The notes: generated by a model not told the origin, from the sequence alone. Counted from the first letter of the stretch, positions 8,133 to 17,082 are shown. The stretch: 64,000 nucleotides of DNA from Nocardia aobensis NBRC 100429 (GCF_000308375.1 NZ_BAFQ01000118.1:1-64000), one strand, 5' to 3'. Made by a program: numbers and translations.

Positions 8133-8705
8133 GTGATCGAGGCAGAGTACAAAGCCAGACTGACCGCCCCAGAGCGGGTCCGGGCCGCCCTACGCGAGCG
8201 AGCCACTCCCAATATCGTGTTGTACCAGGACACCTACTACGACACCCCGAGCGGCGACCTCGACCGCGGCGGCCGTGAATTCCGCCTCCGCACTGTGGAG
8301 GACTCCTCCGGCGGACAGCGGCATGTACTCACCTTCAAAGACCCCGCCATCGACGAGGCGACCGGGTCCAAACCCGAATTCGAAACCCTTGTCGCCGATC
8401 CAGACGCCATGGACGACATCATCGCCCGGCTCGGCTACCAACCCGCCCTGTGCTTCACCAAGCGATGCGAGAACTTCGAATTCACCGCATCTGGTAGGCG
8501 CATGCTCGCCACAATCGCGAGCGTCCCGGAGATCGACGGCACCTTCCTCGAGCTGGAAACCCAAGCCGAAGAACCCGAATTGTCCCATGCTTTCACGGAC
8601 CTGAAGACGATACTGACAGAACTCGGCGTCACCTCCGAAGAGCTGACTACCGAGCTGTACACCGACGCGGTACGAAAGGCACGTCGCTCAGTGGATCCTC
8701 GTTGA
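8133..8705 (+). CDS. CYTH-domain protein (class IV adenylate cyclase / triphosphatase fold)
   Basis: A 190-residue protein with the triphosphate-tunnel architecture: the ExExK-type opening IEAEYKARL at the N-terminus, DTYYDTP with the conserved tyrosine/aspartate, FRLRTV basic strand, TKRCENFEF and the acidic FLELET strand near residue 145. Members cleave or cyclise triphosphorylated substrates (ATP to cAMP, thiamine triphosphate, inorganic triphosphate) using metal ions held by the acidic strands. Which reaction applies here cannot be told from sequence. GTG 8133 has GAAAGGCAG upstream. Pairing with an XRE regulator that carries a probable sensor domain is uncommon for housekeeping triphosphatases. 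Confidence 0.82.
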   Translation: MIEAEYKARLTAPERVRAALRERATPNIVLYQDTYYDTPSGDLDRGGREFRLRTVEDSSGGQRHVLTFKDPAIDEATGSKPEFETLVADPDAMDDIIARLGYQPALCFTKRCENFEFTASGRRMLATIASVPEIDGTFLELETQAEEPELSHAFTDLKTILTELGVTSEELTTELYTDAVRKARRSVDPR

Positions 8706-9502
8706 GCGTGCACGGTCGTCTGGACCACAGAAGCGTTGGCAAACGGCGAGCTGGACGGCCTATCGGTGTTTCGATGGTCCTACGGCCGGGCGTTCAGTGC
8801 ACTGGCACGGCAGAAAGGCCGCCCGTAGAAGTCATGTGGCCTGACGGTGCAGTGCGCGATTAGTAGCCATCAAACCTGAGACATACCGAACGAAGGTGTG
8901 TCGCCAGATCTGGTACCTCTGATGCCTCTCACTCCGGCAGAAGGCTTGCGGCTCAGCATCAGCGCGCACCCAGGAGATCCTTCGGAACCTACCGGGGAAT
9001 GAGTTCCGGCGATCGGCCGGAGGGGAGGCCGTATCGAGACGACAAGATGTGGGCCGAGGACGACGATCGTGGCCGGAAATCGATCGCGAATTTTGACATC
9101 GCTGTGCGAGCGTGTCATCAGGGGCTGCGGAAGAGGCCCCTCCGAATGGGGTCAGCCGGCTGACAACGCGAGCCGAGCTCTGACCGCTGTCAGTGTCTCG
9201 GCCGGTTCAGTCCCAGAAGTTGAAGAGAGCTTCGCCGAGAGTCTGCGGCTTCCAGTACCTGACGTCATCAGCGTCGATTGTCAGGCCAGCACCGATGTTG
9301 GTAGTTCAAGCCTCGATGACGAACGGATCGGCGGGTCGGCGATGTCGGGATTCGCGGTCAGACGCCCAGTTTCGCCATTAGAACCACCTGGAGTCTTCTC
9401 GACAAGAAGCCTTCGGACCAAACTGCCCAACTCCTGTTTCCGGCGCCTACCAAGCGTTCCGGCCGCGGCATCATGTGCGAGTCGCCGATCAGTGGTATGG
9501 GC
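8706..9502. other. Gene-free, apparently decayed region
   Basis: About 800 bp without a supportable gene. Stops occur in all frames and codon bias is lost. On the minus strand, 9207-9305 reads as an open 33-residue stretch that looks like an authentic protein C-terminus (ADDVRYWKPQTLGEALFNFWD in part, ending at a TGA at 9207-9209). Just upstream, in another frame, a segment ends DPFVIEA-stop at 9306-9308. This fits a decayed gene or the tails of lost genes. Confidence 0.5.
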
Positions 9503-10897
9503 TCAGCTGCCGTACAACGATTCTCGCGCCCGCGCATAGACGTGACGGATCCGCGTCCCCAGAGCACTGTCGACAGGTGCCGCAATCTCGACAGTCCCGG
9601 CAGCGGTCCATTGCGGCGGTTCGGCGCGGCCGCGCAACGCCCACGCGGCCTGTCGCGCCGCGCCCAACGCCACGTACTCCTCCGGCTCCGGCACGGTCAC
9701 TGCCGCACCGAAGATCTGTGCGGCGGTCTCGGCGACGAATGCCGAACGCGATGCGCCGCCGATCAGCAGCACTCGCCGAGGGGTCGCGCCGGCTGCGCGT
9801 AGGCGGTCGAGCGCATCGGCCATGTTGCACAGCATTCCTTCGACGGCGGCGCGGGCCAGGTGTGCGGGTCGCATTGTCTCCGAACGCAAGCCGTGCAGGC
9901 TGCCCGCCGCGTGGGGCAGGTTTGGGGTGCGTTCGCCGGACAGGTACGGCAGCAGAACGAGTCCGTCGGCGCCCGGCGGGGCCTGGCGGGCGAGTGCATC
10001 TAGTTCGTTTATGCGGATTCCCAGAGCTGTAACCATCGCCTCGAGCACCCGGGCGGCGTTCAGCGTGCACACCAACGGCAGGAATTGTCCTGTCGCGTCG
10101 GCGAATCCGTTGACGAACGGATCGGTGTTCAGCCGCGAGGTGCGTGCGAACGCGGTACCGCTGGTGCCCAGCGAGATCACCACGTCGCCGTCACCGATTC
10201 CGAGTCCGAGCGCCGCCGCCGCGTTGTCCCCTGCGCCGGCAGCTATGACCGCGCCCGATGCGGTGCGTCCGGCACTCTCGAACGGTTCCAGCACTGTCGG
10301 AAGCTCCGGGGTTCGGCCGCGGAAAGCACTGGCCAACAGGTCTTCTCGATACCGGCCCGCCACCGGGGACCAGTACCCGGTGCCCGAGGCGTCGCTCCGA
10401 TCGGTCGCCGGCGCAGCATCACCACCACCGCGCAATCGCCAGGTGAGGTAGTCGTGCGGCAGCATCACCCGGGTCACCCGGTCCGCGAGCTCGGGCTCGT
10501 GGTCGGCCATCCAGCGCAGTTTCGCGACAGTGAAGGCGGCGACCGGGACGCTGCCGACCGCGTCCAGCCACGCTTGCGGTCCGCCCAGTTCCGCGACGAG
10601 GTCGTCGGCTGCCTCGGCGGAACGAACATCGTTCCACAGCAAGGCATCTCGTACCGGTCGGTGCGAGCTGTCGAGTGCCACCAAGCCGTGCTGCTGGCCG
10701 GCGATCGACACGGCGTCGACGTTGTCGAGCAACCCCTCCCCTGCCTGCCGCAACGCGGTCCACCATGCCTCGGGCGCGACCTCGGTGCCGTCGGGGTGCG
10801 GTGCGTGTCCGCGCGCCAGGACCTCACCGGTGTCCGCGTCGCACACCACGACCTTGCAGGATTGGGTGGAGCTGTCCACTCCGGCGACGGTGGCCAT
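9503..10897 (-). CDS. xylB: FGGY carbohydrate kinase, xylulokinase-like
   Basis: A 464-residue sugar kinase of the actin-like FGGY family. The N-terminal phosphate-binding strand [11 protein letters not shown], the substrate-site segment QQHGLV near residue 70, and the C-terminal [11 protein letters not shown] and GGASRS motifs match xylulokinases, which phosphorylate D-xylulose at O5. It is the last gene of a six-gene leftward operon; its ATG lies immediately after the stop of the dehydrogenase. D-xylulose could be produced by that dehydrogenase from a pentitol. Product xylulose-5-phosphate would enter the pentose phosphate pathway. D-ribulose as substrate cannot be excluded. Confidence 0.85.
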   Translation of the reverse strand: MATVAGVDSSTQSCKVVVCDADTGEVLARGHAPHPDGTEVAPEAWWTALRQAGEGLLDNVDAVSIAGQQHGLVALDSSHRPVRDALLWNDVRSAEAADDLVAELGGPQAWLDAVGSVPVAAFTVAKLRWMADHEPELADRVTRVMLPHDYLTWRLRGGGDAAPATDRSDASGTGYWSPVAGRYREDLLASAFRGRTPELPTVLEPFESAGRTASGAVIAAGAGDNAAAALGLGIGDGDVVISLGTSGTAFARTSRLNTDPFVNGFADATGQFLPLVCTLNAARVLEAMVTALGIRINELDALARQAPPGADGLVLLPYLSGERTPNLPHAAGSLHGLRSETMRPAHLARAAVEGMLCNMADALDRLRAAGATPRRVLLIGGASRSAFVAETAAQIFGAAVTVPEPEEYVALGAARQAAWALRGRAEPPQWTAAGTVEIAAPVDSALGTRIRHVYARARESLYGS

Positions 10898-11878
10898 CTA
10901 TCCGCGCGGGGCGATCTGAATCTTGCGGCCGACGCCGTCGCGGAATGCCTGCAGCGCTTCGGAGAACTGGTCGAGGGCGAAGGTGTGGGTGACCATGGTG
11001 TCGGCGTCGATCGCGCCCTTGCAGACGAGGTCGACGGCGCGGCCGAAGCTGTGCACCACTGCCATCGAGCCGACGACCGTGATCTCGTCGTTGTAGATGC
11101 GGAAGGGGGAGAACGACGCCGTCGCGTCGCCGGGGGCTACGCCGAACTGCTGGTAGGTTCCGCCGCGGCGGACGCGGGTGAGGCCGTCCTCGATTGCCGG
11201 GATCGCTCCGGTGCAGTCGATGACGACTTCCCAGCCGCGCGGGCGGTCGAACTCGTCGGCGTTCGTGGCGACCGCGTCCGCGCCGAGTGCGCGGGCGACC
11301 TGCAAGCGGTCGGTGTTGAGATCGACCACCGAGATCGAGGCCGCGCCCGCGGCGACCGCGAGTTGCAGCATCATCAGGCCCATCGTGCCGGCGCCGTAGA
11401 TCAGGTAGTGCGAGCCCAGCATTCGTGGCAGGCCGTCGAATCCGTGGACGGCGCACGACAGTGGTTCCACCAGGGCGCCGTGTGAGGCGGGGAGGTCGTC
11501 GGGCAGTCGGTAGCAGTTGGCGGCCGGGACAGCGACGTACTCGGCCATTGCGCCGTTCACCGTGTCGCCGATTGCGCCCCAGCGTTCGCAGAGGTTGCCG
11601 CGGCCGATTCGGCAGTAGTGGCAGGCGCCGCAGAACAGTGACGGGTCCACGGCTACCTTCTCGCCGGTGCCCGGGCCGTCGACGATTTCGCCGCAGAACT
11701 CGTGGCCGGGGACGATCGGGTATGGCGTGGGCGGAAATTCGCCTTCGACGATGTGGATGTCGGTTCCGCAGATCCCCACCGCGGCCACCTGGACCACAAC
11801 CTCGCCTGGGGCGGGAGTCGGGTCGGGAATCGTTTGCACCGAGTACTCGCCGGGTTTCTCGATCACCAGCGCGCGCAT
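10898..11878 (-). CDS. Zinc-dependent alcohol (polyol) dehydrogenase
   Basis: A 326-residue medium-chain dehydrogenase. It carries the catalytic zinc ligands CGTDIH (Cys ~37) and GHEF (His ~59), the structural zinc cysteines CGACHYCRIGRGNLC (about 83-97) and the nucleotide-binding loop YGAGTMGLM near 165. Similarity is to the sorbitol/threonine dehydrogenase branch. In this operon it plausibly oxidises a pentitol (such as arabitol) to a ketopentose for the adjoining xylulokinase, or reduces a sugar. The coenzyme is not determined; the VVDLNTDRL segment with an Asp after the second beta strand favours NAD. Its start is directly adjacent to the stop of the upstream gene. Confidence 0.87.
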   Translation of the reverse strand: MRALVIEKPGEYSVQTIPDPTPAPGEVVVQVAAVGICGTDIHIVEGEFPPTPYPIVPGHEFCGEIVDGPGTGEKVAVDPSLFCGACHYCRIGRGNLCERWGAIGDTVNGAMAEYVAVPAANCYRLPDDLPASHGALVEPLSCAVHGFDGLPRMLGSHYLIYGAGTMGLMMLQLAVAAGAASISVVDLNTDRLQVARALGADAVATNADEFDRPRGWEVVIDCTGAIPAIEDGLTRVRRGGTYQQFGVAPGDATASFSPFRIYNDEITVVGSMAVVHSFGRAVDLVCKGAIDADTMVTHTFALDQFSEALQAFRDGVGRKIQIAPRG

Positions 11879-12886
11879 CTACCTTCCCCTTTCCTGGTAC
11901 CACCATGCGGTGGTGGCGATATCGGCGTCGGCCAGCGGCAGATACCGCCCGCCGTCTTGCCAGCCCAGCGCTTGCAGCGTGACGCGTAGTTCCTCGTGGA
12001 AGCGGATCGGATCACGGACGTGCCAGCGATACATGCCGAACCGTTGTTTCGGCGTGTAGATCTCGTCATGTGGAAGTACTTGGTGCAGGCCGAGATACGG
12101 GCTGGAATAGTCGCGGTAGGAGCCGTCCAGGTCGAAGTTCCAGGCGCCGCCGAAATAGTCCTCGGTGCCGGTGCCGCAGATGGTCGGGAATTCGTCGTCT
12201 CCGTCGAGGTGGAACTTGATTTCGCCCTCGCCCCACCAGCCCGGCGCATTCGGTGCGATCGCCAAATAGGTGCCGACGTAGCGGCCGCGGCCTCGGACCT
12301 CATCGACAATGGTGTGAACTGCCGGTGTTCCGAGCGGATTGCTTTGTCGCCGTTGGGAATGCAGGTAGCCGACGTCCTCGCCTACCGCGGTCTCGTCGTA
12401 GGTGAGCTGATAGTAGACCGGCACCGAGCGGTCGGTCGGGTTGTGCAGGGTGACACGCGCGTGCTGACGAAAAGGCATGGGCCAGAAACTGTTCAACCCG
12501 CCGGCGGGTGCGACCACCACCATTTCCGAACTCACCAGTGCCAGTTCGTCCCAGCCGTTGCAGAAGAAGTCGCCCAGCGGCACGTCGATCGACGGCTGCG
12601 ATTCGTCGTCCCAGGTGAAGTTCAGTGTCAACCCACGCAGCACCGTGCGGTCGGTGGTCAGCCAGAAGTGCCGGATCACGCCCGGCCCGGAGACGTCGGC
12701 CAGTGTCGCGGTGGATCCGGCGGCCAGGTCGATCGACGGTGATACCTTCCAGCCGATACCGAGATCACGTGCCGCGCCCGCACCGGTGCCGGTTTCGGCC
12801 CGTGCGCCCGCGCCCGGCGCGCCGGTCGGGTTCTCAGGGCTGATCGAGCGGGTACGCGCCCGGTCCAGCCGCCAGAGTTCAGCCAT
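11879..12886 (-). CDS. GH172 (DUF2961) glycosidase-like protein
   Basis: A 335-residue protein of the DUF2961 family, now glycoside hydrolase family 172. Family hallmarks are GPGVIRHFWLT (~65), PLGDFFCNGW (~95), FWPMPFR (~123) and GTGTEDYFGGAW (~220). Characterised GH172 enzymes act on alpha-D-fructofuranosides and on alpha-D-arabinofuranosides, usually in oligomers built from jelly-roll subunits. No signal peptide is present, so it acts inside the cell. The start ATG 12886 overlaps the kinase stop by 8 nt (ATGGCTGA). An alanine/glycine-rich segment near residues 20-40 looks disordered. Which sugar is cleaved is not determined. Confidence 0.85.
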   Translation of the reverse strand: MAELWRLDRARTRSISPENPTGAPGAGARAETGTGAGAARDLGIGWKVSPSIDLAAGSTATLADVSGPGVIRHFWLTTDRTVLRGLTLNFTWDDESQPSIDVPLGDFFCNGWDELALVSSEMVVVAPAGGLNSFWPMPFRQHARVTLHNPTDRSVPVYYQLTYDETAVGEDVGYLHSQRRQSNPLGTPAVHTIVDEVRGRGRYVGTYLAIAPNAPGWWGEGEIKFHLDGDDEFPTICGTGTEDYFGGAWNFDLDGSYRDYSSPYLGLHQVLPHDEIYTPKQRFGMYRWHVRDPIRFHEELRVTLQALGWQDGGRYLPLADADIATTAWWYQERGR

Positions 12887-14357
12887 GGTCCGCCGTCCGA
12901 TGTTGTTCTGCGGCAAGAAAATGCGCGATATCCACAGTCGATTCGTAGAGCTCGCGATAGCGCCGGTAGTACTGGTCGTAGATCGCTTGCCGCTCGGCGT
13001 CCGGCTCGATCGTCGACGTCACCGGATTCCAGCCGGACGTGTCGACGCCGGCGGCTTCCGCGGCCAGCAGGGCATCACCGAGGCAGGCCCCGACAGTCTC
13101 CGCCGGCAACTCCTGTGGCAGACCGGTCACGTCGGACACGATCTGGGTCCACAACCCGCCTTTGGTGCCACCACCGACCGCGACCAGGCGTCTGGCGCGG
13201 CCACCGGCCTCGGACATTGCCTCCAGGTTGTGCCGCACCCCGAATCCGGTTGCCTCCAAAGCCGCGCGGTACAGCTCGGCGCGGCCGTGGCTGGTGGTGA
13301 GTCCGGCGACGATGCCGCGTGCGTCGGGATCGAACAGGGGTGTTCGTTCACCGGCGAAATACGGCAGCATCAACAGTCCCCGGCTGCCTGCCGGAACCTT
13401 GCCCGCCTCCTCGATCAAGTCGCCGAATTCTCCGCCGACCAGGCGGCGCAGCCACTCGGTGACCGCACCCGAGGTGGCCATTCCCGCTGCCAGCGAATAG
13501 GTTTCGGGCCAGGCGCCGCAGGTGCCCCACAGGCCGGGGTGTGGACGCGGTTGGGTGAGGATCTGGACCAGAAACATCGTGGTGCCGTACATGACCATCG
13601 CGTCGCCGGGCGCGCGCACGCCGACACTGGCGGCTTCCGCCCACGCGTCGACCGTGCCGGTGGTGACCGGTAACCCTTCCGGAAGTCCGGTCGCGGCCGC
13701 ACCTTCCGCGGTCACCTGACCCACCACCTCTGTGGGCCAGGCGAGTTCGGGCAACCGCAGCCCAGGAGCGCAGCGCTCGGCCCACTCCGACCACTCTCGT
13801 TTACGCAGGTCGTACATGGGCACGCACTGACTCGCCGACTGATGGTCGAGGACGTATCGCCCGGTCAACCGGTGCACGAGAAAGGAACTCGCCATCAGCA
13901 GCATGCGGGTGCGCTCATAGACGTCCGGCTCGTGCCGCGCCAACCACCGCAGCTTCGGGCCGACGGCCTGGCTGGTCAACGGCGAACCAGCCCGTTCGAG
14001 GACGGCCGCCTCGCCCAATTCGTCTGCCAGCTCGGCGATTTCGACCGTCGCCCGGGTGTCGACGCCGTACAGGATGGCCGGCCGCAGCGGATTCCCCTGC
14101 GCGTCGGCGGGCAGCAGACACGGACCGATACCGCTGATCCCGAGCCCCTCCAGCCGTGCACCGGCGGCGGCGTCGACCAATTCGCGGGCGATGGCGACGA
14201 AGTCCGCCCACCACACCGATTCGGCGTCGTGCTCGACCCAGCCCGGTCGCGGCATCGACACCTCGTGCGGGCGCTCGGACCGGGCGAGCACCGTTCCGTC
14301 GGCGTCGGTCAGCACGCCCTTGGAACCGGATGTGCCGATGTCGATTCCGATGAACAT
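12879..14357 (-). CDS. FGGY carbohydrate kinase (second of the operon)
   Basis: A 492-residue FGGY sugar kinase: GIDIGTSGSKGVLTD at the N-terminus (phosphate loop), PGWVEHD and WW near residue 50, then YFAGERTPLFD and the GGGTKGG adenosine-site motif in the C-terminal half. It differs clearly from the xylulokinase at the operon end, so the operon makes two ketose kinases. Placed right after a FucI-family isomerase, the simplest role is phosphorylating the ketose that isomerase makes, such as D-ribulose. ATG 14357 is chosen over an upstream in-frame codon because the conserved FIGIDIGT strand begins there. Its stop overlaps the GH172 start. Confidence 0.85.
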   Translation of the reverse strand: MFIGIDIGTSGSKGVLTDADGTVLARSERPHEVSMPRPGWVEHDAESVWWADFVAIARELVDAAAGARLEGLGISGIGPCLLPADAQGNPLRPAILYGVDTRATVEIAELADELGEAAVLERAGSPLTSQAVGPKLRWLARHEPDVYERTRMLLMASSFLVHRLTGRYVLDHQSASQCVPMYDLRKREWSEWAERCAPGLRLPELAWPTEVVGQVTAEGAAATGLPEGLPVTTGTVDAWAEAASVGVRAPGDAMVMYGTTMFLVQILTQPRPHPGLWGTCGAWPETYSLAAGMATSGAVTEWLRRLVGGEFGDLIEEAGKVPAGSRGLLMLPYFAGERTPLFDPDARGIVAGLTTSHGRAELYRAALEATGFGVRHNLEAMSEAGGRARRLVAVGGGTKGGLWTQIVSDVTGLPQELPAETVGACLGDALLAAEAAGVDTSGWNPVTSTIEPDAERQAIYDQYYRRYRELYESTVDIAHFLAAEQHRTADHG

Positions 14358-14359
14358 GG

Positions 14360-15772
14360 TCACCGACTGAATTCGTCCACGGTGACGCCCAGCAGATCGC
14401 ACGCGGCCCGCACGGCCGCGCGATGGTCACCGGGTACGGCGTGAATATGGTTGGCGCCGAACCGGGACAGGAAATCCTCGGCCCGAGCGTCCAGCCGCGC
14501 GAACGCGTGCGGCCATTCGCGGGTCGACTGGCTCATCAACTCGTCGTTGGTGGCGTCGTCGTAGGTTTCGAAGTCACCGAGCATCACCTGCATGCGGTAG
14601 TTGCCGTCGTTGCGGGTCAGCCGGCCGAAAGTCATCTGTCCCGGTGCCGCGAGATGATGGACGGATGCCCCACCGGCGGGGAAGAAGAACACCTCGGGGT
14701 ACAGGTGCACCCGGGACAGGTTCTCGGCCGGATCGTCGCTGCGGGCGGCGAACCAGGTGGCGTGCTGGCCGGAGTTGCACAGATCCCAGATGTCGCGGTC
14801 CGCATGGTAGTGGCGGACGTCGGCGAACAACACCGGTGTCTTCGAAATCTGTTTGAGCAGTTGCATGGTCAGTGCGCCGTCCATGTCGGCCTCGGTGGCG
14901 CACACATGCGTCGGCTTCGGGCCGTTCCAGTCGTACGGGTCGTTGAGGAACGCCTCGGTGATGTCCATCGTGGCGAAGTACTGGGTGAGCTCGGGCTGAC
15001 CTTTGATACCGGAGAAGTCGATGTTCCATTCGTCGATCAGCTCGCGCACCGCGAGGTAGGAGCGGATCTGGCGCTCCAGCAACTCCGGAGTGAGTTTGTC
15101 ACCGTCGTAGTGCACGCCCGCGGTGGTCTCCTCCAGCCATGTCCGGGCCTTCGATACCTCGGCCGCGTCGGCCAACTCGGCGCGGCGGACGATCTCCCAC
15201 TGGTCGATTTCTTCGACGTCGACACCGAAAATGCGTTGCCACTGATCGGTATTCGCGACGGCGGTGTTCATCCCCATCGGCCGGCCCCCGAACCGGCCGA
15301 ACGTCGAACCGCGCAAGCTCGACACCGCCGCTGCGGCGCAAGCCTGCACACCGATCTTCTCGATCAGGTCCGGGTCGGCCGGGTCGCCCCACAGCCGGGT
15401 GTGCGTGCGGCCGATCTGATCCAGCGCTCCCCCGGCGGCCAGCATCCCGACCATTCCGGGCTGCACCGGGTCGATATTCGACAGCAACAGCAACGCGCCC
15501 GGCGTGGCTCCCTGCACGAGCATCGTGAAGTGCGGGAACGCCCACACCGCGTAGTGCAGCACGGTGAGATCTACTCCGGCCGAGGCGACTTCGCGTGCCA
15601 CCGAGACGGCGAGTGTGTTGGTGCTGACCGGAGCGGAGCCGCGCACCACCTCGTGTCCCGCGCCGGTGAGTTCGGCGACGAGCCGGTCCTCATTGGTACG
15701 GATGAACTCGGCTATGCCGTCGTGCACATAGTCGCGTCCGTCGGAAATGCTGATTACACCGATACGTGCCAC
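14360..15772 (-). CDS. L-fucose / D-arabinose isomerase family protein
   Basis: A 470-residue aldose-ketose isomerase of the FucI/AraA superfamily. Candidate metal ligands occur in the expected order: Glu in ATEADMDG (~294), Asp in FADVRHY (~318) and His in VHHLAAPG further on. Members interconvert L-fucose and L-fuculose or D-arabinose and D-ribulose with Mn2+. GTG 15772 is taken as start since GGAGGG sits 7 nt upstream. No fuculose-phosphate aldolase gene is present, which makes an L-fucose route less likely and a pentose route (ketose to 5-phosphate) more likely. It lies second in the operon, 52 nt after the GH43-like gene and 2 nt before the kinase. Confidence 0.82.
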   Translation of the reverse strand: MARIGVISISDGRDYVHDGIAEFIRTNEDRLVAELTGAGHEVVRGSAPVSTNTLAVSVAREVASAGVDLTVLHYAVWAFPHFTMLVQGATPGALLLLSNIDPVQPGMVGMLAAGGALDQIGRTHTRLWGDPADPDLIEKIGVQACAAAAVSSLRGSTFGRFGGRPMGMNTAVANTDQWQRIFGVDVEEIDQWEIVRRAELADAAEVSKARTWLEETTAGVHYDGDKLTPELLERQIRSYLAVRELIDEWNIDFSGIKGQPELTQYFATMDITEAFLNDPYDWNGPKPTHVCATEADMDGALTMQLLKQISKTPVLFADVRHYHADRDIWDLCNSGQHATWFAARSDDPAENLSRVHLYPEVFFFPAGGASVHHLAAPGQMTFGRLTRNDGNYRMQVMLGDFETYDDATNDELMSQSTREWPHAFARLDARAEDFLSRFGANHIHAVPGDHRAAVRAACDLLGVTVDEFSR

Positions 15773-15824
15773 GCCGGATCCCTCCAAGAGACGAACGGTC
15801 GGACTACTCGCCTAGAGATATCAC

Positions 15825-16763
15825 TCAGGGTGCGGTTTCCGGTGGAGTTCTCCCGATCTCGAGGGCTGCCAACGACACTCCGCCCTGTCCCCAGCCGCAA
15901 CTGGTGATCCACAGGTCGCCGTCGTCGATCACCTCGGCGGCATGGGCGGCGATGTGGCCGACGCGGTCGTCGATCCGGAAGTGGTAGGGATCGTCGCTGC
16001 GGAACACGTCGGTGCCGAGGTAATCGGGTCGCGGGCCGATGAACAAATACCAGGAACCGTTGTGGCACAGAATGAATGGGGATTCGGTATTGCCGGCCTC
16101 TGTTCCGGAGGTGGGGTCGGTGAACGCGATCCGCCGCTCGCTCCAGGTGCGCAGATCGGTGCTCGTGCGGTAGGCGACCACATAGTTGCCGCCCGTCGGC
16201 GAACTCGTCGCGGCGTAGTACATCACCCAGCGGCCGTCGATCCACGCAACCATCGGATCGCGGGCATCGTATCCGTCGCGGAACACCGGTCCGGAAGGTT
16301 CGCGGGTCCACTCGAACAGGTCGTCGGAGGTGGCCGCGCAGATCAACGCCGCGGTGCGGTCCTCGCCGCCGCCCGCGTAGAACATGTGGTAGCGCCCGTC
16401 GGCGCGGATCACGTACGGCGCCCACAGATGAGTCTCGCCGTAGTCACGGTCCACGACCAGTGCCGAGGGGTGTTTGGTCCACGGGCCGTGCAGGTCGTCG
16501 GCGGTGGCGTGGGCGAATTCGATCTCGTCGAACGGATTCGCCGGTTCGGTATGGGTGATGCCGAACAGGTGCCAGCGGCCCGATTCGTCGCGAATGATGG
16601 TGTGGTCGTTGATGTACCACGGCTGCGGCTCGCCGACGCTCGGGTCGTAGATCGTGTGGAAATGCTCGGCCCGGACGCGCACTGCGGGTCCTGCGGGTCG
16701 ATCATCGACACCGAGTCGGTCGGCGGCCGGTCCTTCTCGAAACTCGATCTCGGGCTCGGCCAT
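15825..16763 (-). CDS. GH43-like five-bladed beta-propeller glycosidase
   Basis: A 312-residue protein with the sequence rhythm of the GH43/GH32/GH117 beta-propeller fold. The three acidic residues used by inverting enzymes of this fold appear in order: Asp in YINDHTII (~50), Asp in DARDPMVAW (~165) and Glu in NTESPFIL (~220). Repeated W-x-L/M-F-Y strands (GRWHLFG, GRYHMFYAGG, GRWVMYYAA, GSWYLFIG) mark the blades. No signal peptide, so it is cytoplasmic and would act on imported oligosaccharides. It is the first gene of the leftward sugar operon; AGGAGAGAGG precedes ATG 16763. Arabinofuranosidase, galactofuranosidase and xylosidase activities are all known for the fold. Confidence 0.75.
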   Translation of the reverse strand: MAEPEIEFREGPAADRLGVDDRPAGPAVRVRAEHFHTIYDPSVGEPQPWYINDHTIIRDESGRWHLFGITHTEPANPFDEIEFAHATADDLHGPWTKHPSALVVDRDYGETHLWAPYVIRADGRYHMFYAGGGEDRTAALICAATSDDLFEWTREPSGPVFRDGYDARDPMVAWIDGRWVMYYAATSSPTGGNYVVAYRTSTDLRTWSERRIAFTDPTSGTEAGNTESPFILCHNGSWYLFIGPRPDYLGTDVFRSDDPYHFRIDDRVGHIAAHAAEVIDDGDLWITSCGWGQGGVSLAALEIGRTPPETAP

Positions 16764-17082
16764 CCGGCACCTCTCTCCTCGGTCTCGTTTTCCCGTCCCG
16801 ATGCACATCTGCCGGGTGACGCCCGATGCGGATAGGTTCCTCGTGCAGCTCCCGCCGGGGCGATATCAGCCACGCCGCTCCTCGCGCAGGACAGCCACAT
16901 CGCGATGCCATCCGCTGAGCAGAATTCAACCACGCACTCCCCCGCAGCCGGCAGAATTCCGACCACAATCGCCGTCGGCCTGAGCGGCGAATTCCGCGCG
17001 AATAGCGACGATCAGCGGGATCGCCGACACCATCCCCAACGGTGGCGGAGACCGGTATCGCTGTCCGAATAGACTGCGCCCC
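16764..17082. promoter_or_regulatory. Divergent control region of the sugar operon and the hydrolase gene
   Basis: 319 bp between two divergent starts; no gene seen. Three copies of the hexamer GAATTC lie at 16922-16927, 16954-16959 and 16989-16994, two within GCAGAATTC, spaced 32 and 35 bp, close to three helical turns. They could be operator half-sites for the sugar operon. The right end carries TAGACT (17070-17075), a -10 element for the hydrolase gene. Confidence 0.4.
17070..17075 (+). promoter_or_regulatory. -10 element TAGACT for a probable leaderless gene
   Basis: TAGACT ends 7 nt before ATG 17083 and no Shine-Dalgarno intervenes, so the hydrolase mRNA probably starts at its AUG. Confidence 0.5.

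Noticed and set aside
8870..9118. 82-codon minus-strand frame in the gene-free zone
   Set aside because: A short stretch looks protein-like but there is no start context or partner. Kept only as part of the decayed region.
9069..9539. 156-codon plus-strand frame in the gene-free zone
   Set aside because: No ribosome-binding site, biased composition (S, R, P, A rich) and no recognisable motif. It also runs into the 3' end of the xylulokinase gene on the other strand.
14423..15907. 494-codon frame antisense to the FucI-family isomerase
   Set aside because: The isomerase reading has family motifs and a ribosome-binding site. The antisense one has neither.
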